A model generated the notes under the pieces. The model did no database searches, had not been told where the DNA came from, and saw only the letters and a program-made list of their open reading frames with translations. The position numbers and the translations under genes were made by a program. Below are positions 37,260 through 46,593 of a DNA stretch of 64,000 nucleotides, piece after piece. The first letter of the stretch is position 1. Each line of letters begins with the position of its first letter. Source of the DNA: Arenibacter algicola (GTDB lineage: Bacteria > Bacteroidota > Bacteroidia > Flavobacteriales > Flavobacteriaceae); assembly GCF_018860365.1 (NCBI RefSeq), contig NZ_JAHKPO010000027.1, positions 92,179 to 156,178 on the forward strand, written 5' to 3'.

Positions 37260-37670
37260 ATGGAAATGATTGAAAATAATAAAATAATTCTCTTTGACGG
37301 AGTTTGCAACCTTTGCAATAGTTCTGTCCAGTACGTTATTAAACACGATAAAAGCAATGCGTATAAGTTTGCAGCACTGCAAAGCGAAATTGGAAAGAAT
37401 TTAGTTAAAGAACGCGGGATAGATACCTCCCAGATCGATTCCATTATTCTAATAGAGCCAGGTGTGGCCTATTACACCAAATCTACCGCAGCCCTTAAAA
37501 TTGCCCAGTCTTTTGGAGGAGTCTGGCAGTTGACAAGCGTGTTCGAATGGATACCCGAAAAAATAAGAAACTGGGTGTATGACTATATTGCCAAGAACAG
37601 GTATAAATGGTATGGTAAAAAGGATGCCTGTATGATTCCCACTCCGGAACTAAAATCTAAGTTTTTATAA
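37260..37670 (+). CDS. Thiol-disulfide oxidoreductase, DCC family (DUF393)
   Basis: 136 residues. The family motif DGVCNLCNSSVQY lies near residue 13 (D-x-x-C-x-x-C), followed by FAALQSEIGKNL and the segment IILIEPGVAYYTKSTAALKIAQSFGG, then WVYDYIAKNRYKWYG. This is the DCC/DUF393 family, a thioredoxin-like fold that is often membrane-associated in other organisms; here no transmembrane helix is evident. It is 17 bp behind mutS2 and on the same strand, a pairing seen in flavobacteria that may be only transcriptional. Reduction of a partner is inferred from the CxxC. Confidence 0.9.
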   Translation: MEMIENNKIILFDGVCNLCNSSVQYVIKHDKSNAYKFAALQSEIGKNLVKERGIDTSQIDSIILIEPGVAYYTKSTAALKIAQSFGGVWQLTSVFEWIPEKIRNWVYDYIAKNRYKWYGKKDACMIPTPELKSKFL

Positions 37671-37726
37671 CAGGAAAAGTACCTTCTTAGCCCATTTGGA
37701 AATTTTATTACTTAACGAGATAAATG

Positions 37727-37734
37727 TAAATTTG
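37727..37734 (+). promoter_or_regulatory. Putative -7 box of fumC
   Basis: TAAATTTG matches TAnnTTTG exactly, 27 bp before the fumC start. The nearest TTG is 28 bases away, longer than consensus. Confidence 0.4.
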
Positions 37735-37761
37735 TAATTATCAATAAACTCAATTTAAATT

Positions 37762-39159
37762 ATGGAATACCGTATAGAAAAGGATACCATGGGCGAGGTT
37801 AAAGTGCCGTCCAACAGATATTGGGGAGCTCAAACCGAACGCTCGAGAAATAATTTTAAAATTGGTCCGGCGGCATCAATGCCCTTGGATGTAGTTTATG
37901 GATTTGCCTATTTAAAAAAAGCGGCGGCCTACGCTAATTTTGAGTTGGGGGTACTTTCTGAGGAGAAAAGAGATCGAATTGCCCAAGTATGCGATGAAAT
38001 TTTAGATGGTAAGCACGATGATCAATTTCCTTTGGTAATATGGCAAACCGGCTCGGGGACCCAAAGCAACATGAACGTTAACGAGGTTATCGCCAATAGG
38101 GCCCATGAATTGGCTGGGAAAAAGATAGGGGAAGGTGAAAAAACGATTCAACCCAATGATGATGTAAATAAATCGCAGTCTTCCAACGATACTTTTCCTA
38201 CCGGAATGCATATCGCGGCCTATAAAAAGATTGTTGAAGTTACCATACCGGGAATTACGCAACTTAGGAATACGTTGGATAAAAAATCCAAGGAATTTGC
38301 CAAGGTGGTAAAAATAGGGCGAACGCATTTAATGGATGCCACTCCCCTAACCTTGGGCCAAGAAATTTCCGGTTATGTTTCCCAACTGGATCATGGACTA
38401 AAAGCTTTGGACAATACCTTGGATCATTTGAGTGAATTGGCGCTTGGAGGTACTGCCGTAGGAACCGGTTTAAATGCTCCCAAAGGTTATGATGTATTGG
38501 TTTCACAATATATAGCCAGATTTACCGGACTACCCTTTAAAACTGCTGACAACAAGTTTGAGGCCTTGGCATCCCATGATGCCATAGTAGAAACACATGG
38601 TGCCTTAAAGCAATTGGCGGTAAGTCTAAATAAAATAGCCAATGATATAAGAATGATGGCTTCCGGACCAAGATCAGGAATCGGTGAAATTATTATTCCC
38701 GCGAACGAACCAGGTAGTTCTATTATGCCCGGAAAAGTAAATCCAACACAATGTGAGGCGCTGACCATGGTTTGTGCCCAAGTGATGGGGAACGATGTAG
38801 CCATAACCGTAGGTGGAACCCAAGGGCATTATGAACTAAATGTTTTTAAACCTATGATGGCAGCGAACATATTGCAATCTGCCCAACTTATAGGGGATGC
38901 CTGTGTTAGTTTCGACGAGAATTGTGCCGTAGGTATAGAACCTAACCACGATGTAATTAAGCAACTTTTGAACAATTCCTTAATGTTGGTTACGGCCCTG
39001 AACACTAAAATAGGTTATTACAAGGCTGCGGAAATTGCCAATACTGCCCATAAAAATGGTACTACTTTAAAGGAAGAGGCTATTAATTTAGGATATGTAA
39101 CCGCTGAAGAATATGATGAGTGGGTAAAACCTGAAGATATGGTAGGTACCTTGGATTAA
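37762..39159 (+). CDS. fumC: Class II fumarate hydratase
   Basis: 465 residues, full length for the homotetrameric, iron-free fumarase that converts fumarate to L-malate in the TCA cycle. The signature [15 protein letters not shown] lies near residue 315. Further blocks are [19 protein letters not shown] (~95), [11 protein letters not shown] (~137) and [19 protein letters not shown] (~185), the last carrying a catalytic histidine. Aspartase and argininosuccinate lyase relatives differ in these blocks, so FumC is firm. It stands alone and ends at a strong bidirectional terminator. Confidence 0.97.
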   Translation: MEYRIEKDTMGEVKVPSNRYWGAQTERSRNNFKIGPAASMPLDVVYGFAYLKKAAAYANFELGVLSEEKRDRIAQVCDEILDGKHDDQFPLVIWQTGSGTQSNMNVNEVIANRAHELAGKKIGEGEKTIQPNDDVNKSQSSNDTFPTGMHIAAYKKIVEVTIPGITQLRNTLDKKSKEFAKVVKIGRTHLMDATPLTLGQEISGYVSQLDHGLKALDNTLDHLSELALGGTAVGTGLNAPKGYDVLVSQYIARFTGLPFKTADNKFEALASHDAIVETHGALKQLAVSLNKIANDIRMMASGPRSGIGEIIIPANEPGSSIMPGKVNPTQCEALTMVCAQVMGNDVAITVGGTQGHYELNVFKPMMAANILQSAQLIGDACVSFDENCAVGIEPNHDVIKQLLNNSLMLVTALNTKIGYYKAAEIANTAHKNGTTLKEEAINLGYVTAEEYDEWVKPEDMVGTLD

Positions 39160-39177
39160 TACTTGAAGTCAATAATT

Positions 39178-39210
39178 AAAAAAGGCCAATCCCGAAAGAT
39201 TGGCCTTTTT
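39178..39210. terminator. Bidirectional rho-independent terminator
   Basis: Stem AAAAAGGCCAATC (39179-39191) with GATTGGCCTTTTT (39198-39210), six-base loop, between the convergent fumC and the coiled-coil gene. Confidence 0.93.
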
Positions 39211-39230
39211 ATTTAAATGGATAGTGTTCC

Positions 39231-40118
39231 TTATTTTAATTGAAACTTGGAAGTCCCCAATAATTTTAAATTGTTATCATAAACATTTACCATATAATTC
39301 CCTTTTTGAAATTCACTTGCTGGCTTGTTAATGAAATCACATACGTCCAAAGAGCGGTTCTCATAGTAGAATTCCGTTCCTTTACTGTAAGTTACAGAAG
39401 CGCCGGAATCACTTGTTTTAGAGAAACTTTCTCCCAATACATTTCCTTGTGGATCCAAAACCTCAATAAAGAATTGTCTGTCACCAGCTTGAGCAATTAC
39501 GTTGTCTGCAACAGTGAAACAAACTTTTAATTTGTCGGTAGCCTTAGCTCTAGAAGTAGAAACCAATTTTCCGCTTGTTCTTTCCTTAACTGCATCTACA
39601 GAAAATTTGGATAAATTTAAAGCTGAACCTTTGGAAACAACATCTGCCAACTGAGTGTTCTGTACTACTAAGGAATCATTGAAAACTGTTTGTTTTTCCA
39701 ATTCAACATAGGTACTGTCCCTTTGCATGGCCAAGAAAGTATTGGATCTGGTTAAAGAATCTACTTTTCTTATTAATTGCTCTCTTTCTTTGGTCAAGAT
39801 ACCTACTTGCTTTCTGTAACGATAAAGACTGGCAATATCGGCTTTCATGGTCTTAACGGAATCAATGTATTTTGCAATGTTATCCCTAGCAGAAACCAAT
39901 TCTTCATTGGTAGCGTTGCTTTCCAAGATAGCTTTGTCATACTCTGATTTTAAACTGGTCAAATCTTCAACAACCAATTCTTTTTCTTTTGTAAGTAATG
40001 CAGTGTTCTTTTGTTTATCCTGATATAAACTTACTGTGTAAATGATTACCCCAAGTAAAATTACACCTAATAAACCTGCAATAACCTTCAATCCATTATT
40101 ACTTTTTGTTTCAGTCAT
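39231..40118 (-). CDS. Membrane-anchored coiled-coil protein of unknown function
   Basis: 295 residues. One membrane helix lies at about 10-29 (LKVIAGLLGVILLGVIIYTV) with a short cytoplasmic N-terminus. A long coiled coil follows from about 33 to 160, rich in Lys, Glu, Leu and Asn heptads. The C-terminal ~110 residues (from KLKVCFTVADNVIAQAG) look like a beta domain, ending in KLLGTSKFQLK. Such proteins are widespread in flavobacteria, and are sometimes mislabelled as SMC-like. Function unknown; a structural or cell-division role is possible. The gene is flanked by terminators, so it is transcribed alone. Confidence 0.85.
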   Translation of the reverse strand: MTETKSNNGLKVIAGLLGVILLGVIIYTVSLYQDKQKNTALLTKEKELVVEDLTSLKSEYDKAILESNATNEELVSARDNIAKYIDSVKTMKADIASLYRYRKQVGILTKEREQLIRKVDSLTRSNTFLAMQRDSTYVELEKQTVFNDSLVVQNTQLADVVSKGSALNLSKFSVDAVKERTSGKLVSTSRAKATDKLKVCFTVADNVIAQAGDRQFFIEVLDPQGNVLGESFSKTSDSGASVTYSKGTEFYYENRSLDVCDFINKPASEFQKGNYMVNVYDNNLKLLGTSKFQLK

Positions 40119-40291
40119 AATTGTAATTATTAATTATTTAATTTTTTTTTAACCTTAAAATTATTTGTTTGTAACACTCTATATACGATCAGGTTTGGAT
40201 TTTAGATTTTTTTAGTTAAAAAAAATTAACATATCTTCCAAATAATACAAAATGCTTACCTTAACTTTATGGGTATATTGATTTAATACAG

Positions 40292-40756
40292 ATGGATTTA
40301 AACATAATTCCCTTTGAATCCCAATATGCCAAGAGGTTTAAGGAGCTTAATGTAGCTTGGTTGGAGAAGTACTTTTATGTGGAACCAAAGGACACCTTTC
40401 TTTTGGAAAATTGTGAATCCAGCATTATTGATAAGGGTGGATATATTTATTTTGCAAAGTACAAGGACAAAATAGTTGGATGTTTTGCATTGATAGAATT
40501 GGGAACCGACGAATATGAATTGGGTAAAATGGCTGTAGACCCAAATTATCAGGGATTAAAAATTGGTCAAGCCCTTCTTCGTTTTGCTATTGATCTAGCG
40601 AAACAAAACACCTGGAAGAAATTAATTTTATACTCCAGCACCAAATTGGAAAACGCCCTTTATATTTATAGAAAGTATGGTTTTAAAGAAATTGAAATCG
40701 AAAAAAATCTCCCTTATGCCAGGAGCGACATTAAAATGGAATTATTAATAATTTAA
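40292..40756 (+). CDS. GNAT family N-acetyltransferase
   Basis: 154 residues, typical full length. The acetyl-CoA-binding motif A is KMAVDPNYQGLKIGQALLRFAI, with the pyrophosphate loop Q-G-L-K-I-G in place of the usual R-G-x-G-x-G. Motif B is ENALYIYRKYGFKEIE near residue 127. The substrate is unknown. The MBL-fold lipoprotein starts 12 bp downstream, so the two probably share a transcript, though no functional link is evident. Confidence 0.9.
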   Translation: MDLNIIPFESQYAKRFKELNVAWLEKYFYVEPKDTFLLENCESSIIDKGGYIYFAKYKDKIVGCFALIELGTDEYELGKMAVDPNYQGLKIGQALLRFAIDLAKQNTWKKLILYSSTKLENALYIYRKYGFKEIEIEKNLPYARSDIKMELLII

Positions 40757-40768
40757 AATACGCTAATT

Positions 40769-41569
40769 ATGCGCCATTCAAAACACCTTATTATAACAGC
40801 TTTATTTATGGGTCTATTGACTATGGGATGTAAGGAGAAATCCAAGTCCAGTCAAGAAAAAGCGGAAGCAATAGGCCTAAAGACGGAAAATACGTTTTCT
40901 AGTATTGATATCACGCCAATAGAACACGCTACTGCGGTTTTGGATTGGGATGGTACCATAATATATGTAGATCCCGTTGGAGGCAAGGATGCCTTTGCCA
41001 GTGTCGAGGAGCCAGACCTTATATTGATTACCGACATTCATGGTGACCATTTTAGCTTGGAAACACTGCAGGCTTTAAATACCGGTAAGGCCAAAATAAT
41101 TGTCCCACAAGCAGTAGCCGATAAGATTCCAGCCGAATTTACTCCACAACTGGATATTTTAAATAATGGGGAAGCTAAAGAACGTTATGGTATCAACATT
41201 GAAGCGATACCTATGTACAACCTACGTGAAGAAGCTAAGGATTTTCACACTAAAGGAAGAGGTAATGGGTATGTGCTCAGTAAAAATAATGAACGCATAT
41301 ATTTTTCCGGGGATACCGAGGATATTCCTGAAATGCGGGCCTTACAGAATATAGATAAGGCCTTTGTATGCATGAACCTTCCCTATACTATGACTGTAGA
41401 AAGTGCTGCGGATGCCGTACTGGAATTTAAACCTAAGCAGGTCTATCCCTATCATTATAGAGGAAAGCCCGATGTTGGGGATGTGGCCAAATTTAAGGCG
41501 TTGGTAAATGATAAGAATCCCAATATTGAGGTAGTACAATTGGATTGGTATCCCAAGGAAGATTATTAA
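40769..41569 (+). CDS. MBL-fold metallo-hydrolase lipoprotein, UlaG-like
   Basis: 266 residues with a lipoprotein signal (MRHSKHLIITALFMGLLTMGC, lipobox cysteine at 21). The metallo-beta-lactamase fold is shown by EHATAVLDWDGTIIYVDPVGG, the metal motif ITDIHGDHFS near 90, and YPYHYRGKPD near residue 232 carrying a further histidine. The motif is DxHxDH, with Asp in place of the first His of the usual HxHxDH, so metal ligation may be altered. UlaG relatives hydrolyse lactones or other small esters. The role is unknown; it is probably in the envelope. Confidence 0.85.
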   Translation: MRHSKHLIITALFMGLLTMGCKEKSKSSQEKAEAIGLKTENTFSSIDITPIEHATAVLDWDGTIIYVDPVGGKDAFASVEEPDLILITDIHGDHFSLETLQALNTGKAKIIVPQAVADKIPAEFTPQLDILNNGEAKERYGINIEAIPMYNLREEAKDFHTKGRGNGYVLSKNNERIYFSGDTEDIPEMRALQNIDKAFVCMNLPYTMTVESAADAVLEFKPKQVYPYHYRGKPDVGDVAKFKALVNDKNPNIEVVQLDWYPKEDY

Positions 41570-41604
41570 GGGTCTTACAGTACCAGGGGTCTCTATTTGT
41601 TAAA

Positions 41605-41650
41605 AATAATACGCTGTTGTCACAATTTCTTGTGGCAACAGCGTATTATT
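41605..41650. terminator. Long hairpin between convergent genes
   Basis: A 21-bp stem, 41605-41625 against 41630-41650, with one G-U pair and a four-base loop. The sequence reads AATAATACGCTGTTG at the outer end. On the minus strand it is followed by TTTTT, so it acts best as a terminator for ettA. The plus-strand tail is only weakly T-rich. Confidence 0.8.
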
Positions 41651-41666
41651 AAATAGGTCAATTGAA

Positions 41667-43358
41667 TTAGCGTACCAACTTTTTATATTTTAGTCGCTTA
41701 GGTATTAAATCTCCTCCCAGACGTTTCTTCTTATTTTCTTCGTATTCAGAGAACGATCCTTCAAAGAAATATACTTGGGAATCACCTTCAAACGATAGGA
41801 TATGGGTACAAATCCTATCCAAGAACCACCTGTCGTGGGAAATGACCACGGCACAACCGGCAAAATTTTCCAAACCTTCCTCCAAGGCTCTTAGGGTGTT
41901 AACATCCAAATCGTTGGTAGGCTCATCCAATAGAAGTACGTTGCCCTCTTCTTTAAGGGTCATGGCCAAATGCAGTCGGTTACGCTCCCCACCGGAAAGC
42001 ATTTCCACCTTTTTGTTCTGCTCACTTCCCGAAAAATTGAATCGACTTAAATAGGCCCTGGAATTTACCTGTCTACCGCCCATCATGATCAATTCCTGCT
42101 CATCGCTGAAATTCTGCCAAATGGTTTTATTGGGATCTATATTGGAATGACTCTGGTCCACGTAGGCAATTTTTGCCGTTTCCCCAACTACAAACTCCCC
42201 TTTGTCAGGTTTTTCCTCACCCATGATCATGCGGAAAATAGTGGTTTTACCAGCCCCGTTAGGACCAATAATACCTACAATGCCCGCCTGTGGTAATTTA
42301 AAATTAAGGTCCTCATAAAGCAATTTATCCCCGTAGGCCTTACTTACACCCTTGGCTTCTATTACATTGGTCCCCAATCGAGGTCCGTTAGGGATATAGA
42401 TCTCCAGTTTTTCATCCAATTGTTTTTGGTCCTGGCTCATCAATTTGTCATAGTTCTGTAAACGCGCCTTTTGTTTTGTCTGTCTACCTTTGGCCCCTTG
42501 TCTTACCCAATCCAACTCCCTTTCCAGTATTTTCTGTCTTTTGGAGGCTGTTTTACTTTCTTGGGCCATACGCTTGGATTTTTGGTCCAGCCAGCTAGAG
42601 TAGTTTCCTTTCCAAGGAATGCCTTCCCCCCTATCCAATTCCAAGATCCATCCGGCTACATTATCCAAGAAATACCTATCGTGGGTAACTGCAATAACGG
42701 TTCCTTTGTACTCTGCCAAATGGTGCTCCAACCAATGTACAGACTCCGCATCCAAATGATTTGTAGGCTCATCCAGCAATAGAATTTCAGGTTCTTGCAA
42801 CAACAATCGGCACAGCGCTACACGTCTTCTTTCACCTCCGGAAAGTATTCCGATTTTCTTATCGGAGTCCGGGGTACGCAAGGCATCCATGGCAACTTCC
42901 AATTTGTTGTCAAGTTCCCAAGCATTGGTAGCATCTATCTTATCCTGAAGTTCGGCCTGCTTATCCATGAGTTTTTGCATTTTATCAGCATCCTCATATA
43001 CTTCGGGAAGTCCGAACATATCATTGATCTTATTGTATTCATCCAGGATGGCCACAGTATCTGCCACACCTTCCTTCACCACTTCCAAAACGGTTTTATT
43101 CTCGTCCAATAGAGGTTCCTGTTCCAAATAACCTACCTTATAACCTGGGGAAAAAACCACATCCCCCTGAAAGTTCTTGTCCACACCTGCAATTATTTTT
43201 AACAGGGTAGATTTACCAGAACCGTTAAGACCCAAAATTCCGATCTTAGCTCCGTAAAAGAAACTTAAATAAATATTCTTTAATACTGGGGTATTGGCAG
43301 TTTTGTACGTTTTAGTAACCCCAGACATCGAGAAAATTACTTTCTTATCGTCCGACAT
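41667..43358 (-). CDS. ettA: Energy-dependent translational throttle protein EttA
   Basis: 563 residues, an ABC-F protein with two nucleotide-binding domains and no membrane part. Domain 1 has Walker A GLNGSGKST (~43), signature LSGGERRR and Walker B LLLDEPTNHLD. Domain 2 has GPNGAGKTT (~360), LSGGERNR and LLLDEPTNDLD. The arm and linker region between them, IPWKGNYSSWLDQKSKRMAQESK, is diagnostic of EttA. It binds the ribosomal E site and gates elongation according to ATP/ADP ratio. A CAL67264-family membrane protein lies 140 bp upstream on the same strand. Confidence 0.95.
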   Translation of the reverse strand: MSDDKKVIFSMSGVTKTYKTANTPVLKNIYLSFFYGAKIGILGLNGSGKSTLLKIIAGVDKNFQGDVVFSPGYKVGYLEQEPLLDENKTVLEVVKEGVADTVAILDEYNKINDMFGLPEVYEDADKMQKLMDKQAELQDKIDATNAWELDNKLEVAMDALRTPDSDKKIGILSGGERRRVALCRLLLQEPEILLLDEPTNHLDAESVHWLEHHLAEYKGTVIAVTHDRYFLDNVAGWILELDRGEGIPWKGNYSSWLDQKSKRMAQESKTASKRQKILERELDWVRQGAKGRQTKQKARLQNYDKLMSQDQKQLDEKLEIYIPNGPRLGTNVIEAKGVSKAYGDKLLYEDLNFKLPQAGIVGIIGPNGAGKTTIFRMIMGEEKPDKGEFVVGETAKIAYVDQSHSNIDPNKTIWQNFSDEQELIMMGGRQVNSRAYLSRFNFSGSEQNKKVEMLSGGERNRLHLAMTLKEEGNVLLLDEPTNDLDVNTLRALEEGLENFAGCAVVISHDRWFLDRICTHILSFEGDSQVYFFEGSFSEYEENKKKRLGGDLIPKRLKYKKLVR

Positions 43359-43495
43359 ATTTTAAATGTATTATTAATTGTGATTATTCTAATTATAAGT
43401 GGCAGGCCGGTTACTAGTAGTATTTAGCTGTTAATTTTCCAATATGGTGCTAAGTTAGCCTTCAATTTTCAAATCGCTAAATCCGCAGTGGCCGT

Positions 43496-43678
43496 TTATA
43501 CCCTGCCCTTTAGTGCATTAAATACCCATGCAATTGCAAAGAAACCTATACCAACCGAGGCAAACCCCCATCCGGCTACATCATCGTATCTAAAAGCACC
43601 CAACGCTATAAGCGAAAGACCTACAATTATCATTATAAAGGTTGCCCATGCAAGCACTGTATTCTTATTCATTCCCAT
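43496..43678 (-). CDS. CAL67264 family membrane protein
   Basis: 60 residues (58 if the second Met at 43672 is the start). Two membrane helices, roughly residues 8-27 (VLAWATFIMIIVGLSLIALG) and 34-54 (GWGFASVGIGFFAIAWVFNAL), joined by FRYDDVA. This is the small CAL67264 family known from Flavobacteriaceae and almost invariant in sequence, which supports the taxonomic assignment. Function unknown. It is co-directional with ettA and in many flavobacteria keeps this position. Confidence 0.88.
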   Translation of the reverse strand: MGMNKNTVLAWATFIMIIVGLSLIALGAFRYDDVAGWGFASVGIGFFAIAWVFNALKGRV

Positions 43679-43811
43679 TTTTTAACTGGTTTGGTTTGTA
43701 GAGCCTCAAATATCGTAAATTTTACAAGAATTTATGACCTTACAAAAAAACTTTATTAGTGAAACACTTATTTCAGAAGCCACAGGCGCATTGAAATACG
43801 ATAGTCGAACG

Positions 43812-43877
43812 AATCCCGCTTGTTTAGCGGGGTTACTGGTTTAAAACCACTACCCTTGGATTGTCTCCTATTAGGAG
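43812..43877. other. Cluster of three hairpins in a gene-free region
   Basis: Hairpin one has a 9-bp stem with one G-U pair, 43812-43820 against 43826-43834. Hairpin two is weak (TGGTT 43837-43841, AACCA 43845-43849). Hairpin three is CTCCT (43865-43869) with AGGAG (43873-43877). It lies 3' of the Gfo/Idh gene and 5' of the CAL67264 gene. It could be a terminator set, an RNA or a repeat; none has a T-run on either strand. Confidence 0.4.
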
Positions 43878-43907
43878 TTCAGGTCTTGCCTAGGGGCTTA
43901 ATACCCT

Positions 43908-44891
43908 TTATTCCTCAAATGGAAATGCAATTCCATTTTGTTTTCTAACGGTGTCCATTAAGGTTATTAAATCAAGACTGTTCCTATGACTCCAAAGACT
44001 GCTTTCCAACTTCCCTTGGTCGAGACAGGCATGAACTTCCTTTATTTCGTAAAAATACCCCCTACCGGTAGTTGGCATGCTGAACTCCTCCTTTTCTCCA
44101 TTTATTTCAACCGTATATCCCTGTGCTTCATGCCATCTGGGTGGTATATATATAGTTCCCTTTTCTCCGGATATTTCCGCTTTCATTTCGGATCTACTCG
44201 TAAAACCTGAATATAAAATTGCCTGGGCGTTGGGGTATTTAAAGATCATTGAAGTCTGGACCTCGGCACCATTGTCATGAAAGTTAGAGGTGGATAAGAT
44301 CTGGTCCGGTTTACCAAGAAGTAAATAAGAAAGGAAAATAGGGTAAATGCCAATATCCAATAATGAACCTCCAGCAAGTTTAGGATTTAGCACCCTTCCT
44401 TCAAAGTCCCTATCCAAGGCGTAAAAGGCAAAATCTGCATGTAGATATGCTAATGGACCAATATCTCCAGAGTCTACCATTTGTTTAACCTTCCTAATGG
44501 AAGGATTAAATCTACTCCATAGGGCTTCCATTAAAAAAACCTTGTTTTCTTGGGCTGCCGCAATCATTTTTTCGACCTCTGCCCTATTTATGCCCATTGG
44601 CTTTTCACATAGCACATGTTTGCCATGTTCCATGGCCATTATGGAAAGCTCGCAATGCGAAGTATGCGGCGTAGCAATGTAGACCACATCAACTTCCTTG
44701 CACTCCAACAGTTCCTTATAGCTTCCAAAGGCATTAGGAATATTATATTCCTCCGTAAACCCCTTGGCCTTTTCCAAATTTCTTGAAGCCGCTGCGTAAA
44801 TTTGAGCTTCCTTGACCAGGGCAAGGTCCTTAACAAAATTACGGGCAATATTACCCAATCCAATAATTCCCCATCTTACGTTTTCACTCAT
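43908..44891 (-). CDS. Gfo/Idh/MocA family oxidoreductase
   Basis: 327 residues. The NAD(P)-binding domain opens with WGIIGLGNIARNFVKDL, and the conserved EKP motif is in HVLCEKPMGINRAEVE (~95). The C-terminal alpha/beta domain begins near 130 with the segment DIGPLAYLHADFAF, and GGSLLDIGIYP (~175) carries a conserved aspartate. Substrates of this family include glucose, inositol and other sugars or bile-like compounds; this one resembles dihydrodiol dehydrogenase-type members. No partner genes are adjacent, so the substrate is open. It is divergent from the carboxylase beta-subunit gene. Confidence 0.9.
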   Translation of the reverse strand: MSENVRWGIIGLGNIARNFVKDLALVKEAQIYAAASRNLEKAKGFTEEYNIPNAFGSYKELLECKEVDVVYIATPHTSHCELSIMAMEHGKHVLCEKPMGINRAEVEKMIAAAQENKVFLMEALWSRFNPSIRKVKQMVDSGDIGPLAYLHADFAFYALDRDFEGRVLNPKLAGGSLLDIGIYPIFLSYLLLGKPDQILSTSNFHDNGAEVQTSMIFKYPNAQAILYSGFTSRSEMKAEISGEKGTIYIPPRWHEAQGYTVEINGEKEEFSMPTTGRGYFYEIKEVHACLDQGKLESSLWSHRNSLDLITLMDTVRKQNGIAFPFEE

Positions 44892-44964
44892 TTAGAATAT
44901 AATTTAGTTAAAGTTAATAAATATAACTCCTTATCTTTATTGCGCAAAAGAAAGGCGTCTCAAC

Positions 44965-46593
44965 ATGGATATCAACTTCAACAAGAACGAAGACCACAAT
45001 AAATTACTATTATCAGCATTAAAACATAAACTGGCCAAGGTAAAACTTGGAGGTGGGAAAAGCAGATTGGAAAAACAACATGTCCAAGGTAAATTAAGTG
45101 CCAGGGAGCGTATTGAGTATCTTTTGGACCAGGGTAGGGAGTCGATTGAAATTGGGGCCTTTGTAGGTGATGGTATGTACGAGGCTCATGGTGGATGTCC
45201 CTCCGGAGGCGTTGTAGTAAAAATTGGCTATGTACAGGGCAAACAATGTATTGTGGTGGCCAATGATGCCACAGTAAAAGCAGGAGCTTGGTTTCCTATC
45301 ACCGCAAAAAAGAACCTAAGGGCCCAAGAAATTTCCATTGAAAATCGCTTGCCCATTATTTACCTGGTCGATAGCGCCGGGGTATACCTTCCCATGCAGG
45401 ACGAAATATTTCCGGACAAGGAACACTTTGGTAGAATTTTTAGAAATAATGCTGTAATGAGCAGTATGGGAATTACTCAAATTTCAGCTGTCATGGGTAG
45501 TTGTGTTGCAGGTGGAGCCTATCTTCCCATTATGAGCGATGAGGCATTGATAGTGGATAAAACGGGGAGTATTTTTTTGGCCGGAAGCTATTTGGTAAAA
45601 GCAGCTATCGGGGAAGTTATAGACAATGAAACCTTGGGGGGAGCCACAACCCACTGTGAAATTAGTGGAGTAACGGATTACAAGGCGAAGGACGACAAAG
45701 ATGCTTTGGATACCATAAAGAACATTATGGGCAAAATTGGGGATTATGACAAGGCGGGATATAACAGGATCCCAGCGGTAAAACCCAAGGAAAAGGAAGA
45801 TGATATTTATGGCATCATTCCAAAATCCAGGGCCGAACAATACGATATGCTGGAAATTATTAATCGTCTGGTAGATAATTCAGATTTTGAACAATACAAG
45901 GAAGGTTACGGAAAAACTATACTTACGGGATATGCCCGCATAGATGGATGGGCTGTGGGTATCGTTGCCAATCAGCGTAAAGTTGTAAAGACCAAAAATG
46001 GGGAAATGCAATTTGGAGGGGTCATCTATTCCGATTCTGCGGATAAGGCCACGCGTTTTATAGCCAACTGCAACCAAAAGAAAATTCCCCTGGTTTTTTT
46101 ACAAGATGTTACCGGATTTATGGTGGGTAGTAAAAGTGAGCACGGGGGAATTATAAAGGATGGGGCAAAAATGGTGAACGCGGTCAGTAATTCTGTTGTT
46201 CCTAAATTTACCATTATTATAGGCAATAGTTACGGAGCAGGAAATTACGCCATGTGCGGAAAGGCTTACGATCCTAGATTGATTGTGGCTTGGCCAAGCG
46301 CCGAGTTGGCGGTAATGAGCGGTAATTCGGCGGCCAAAGTGTTACTTCAGATAGAAACAGCTTCGCTAAAGAAGAAGGGCGAGAAAATAACGGAGGCCCA
46401 AGAAAACGAACTTTTTAATAGAATAAAAGAGCGATATGACAACCAAATATCGCCCTATTACGCGGCATCACGCTTATGGACAGATGGCGTAATAGATCCT
46501 TTGGATACTCGTAAATGGATTTCGATGGGCATTGAGGCAGCCAACCATGCCCCTATTGAAAAGCCATTTAATATGGGGGTGGTACAGGTTTAG
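44965..46593 (+). CDS. Acyl-CoA carboxylase beta subunit (methylcrotonoyl-CoA carboxylase-like)
   Basis: 542 residues, the carboxyltransferase subunit of a biotin-dependent acyl-CoA carboxylase. The crotonase-like fold shows in ARERIEYLLDQG, VVANDATVKAGAWFPITAKK and PIIYLVDSAGVYLPMQDEIFPDKEHFG, the last being closer to methylcrotonoyl-CoA than to propionyl-CoA carboxylase. GGAYLPIMSDEALIV and GNSYGAGNYAMCGKAYDPRLI mark the two acyl-binding halves. Leucine breakdown is the usual pathway. No biotin carboxylase/carrier subunit is next to it here, so its partner lies elsewhere. Confidence 0.9.
   Translation: MDINFNKNEDHNKLLLSALKHKLAKVKLGGGKSRLEKQHVQGKLSARERIEYLLDQGRESIEIGAFVGDGMYEAHGGCPSGGVVVKIGYVQGKQCIVVANDATVKAGAWFPITAKKNLRAQEISIENRLPIIYLVDSAGVYLPMQDEIFPDKEHFGRIFRNNAVMSSMGITQISAVMGSCVAGGAYLPIMSDEALIVDKTGSIFLAGSYLVKAAIGEVIDNETLGGATTHCEISGVTDYKAKDDKDALDTIKNIMGKIGDYDKAGYNRIPAVKPKEKEDDIYGIIPKSRAEQYDMLEIINRLVDNSDFEQYKEGYGKTILTGYARIDGWAVGIVANQRKVVKTKNGEMQFGGVIYSDSADKATRFIANCNQKKIPLVFLQDVTGFMVGSKSEHGGIIKDGAKMVNAVSNSVVPKFTIIIGNSYGAGNYAMCGKAYDPRLIVAWPSAELAVMSGNSAAKVLLQIETASLKKKGEKITEAQENELFNRIKERYDNQISPYYAASRLWTDGVIDPLDTRKWISMGIEAANHAPIEKPFNMGVVQV

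Noticed and set aside
43801-43860. Possible tRNA or tRNA remnant (GAATCCCGC-like arm)
   Set aside because: No acceptor stem, no T-loop GGTTCGA, and no anticodon arm in proper spacing. Kept only as a hairpin cluster.
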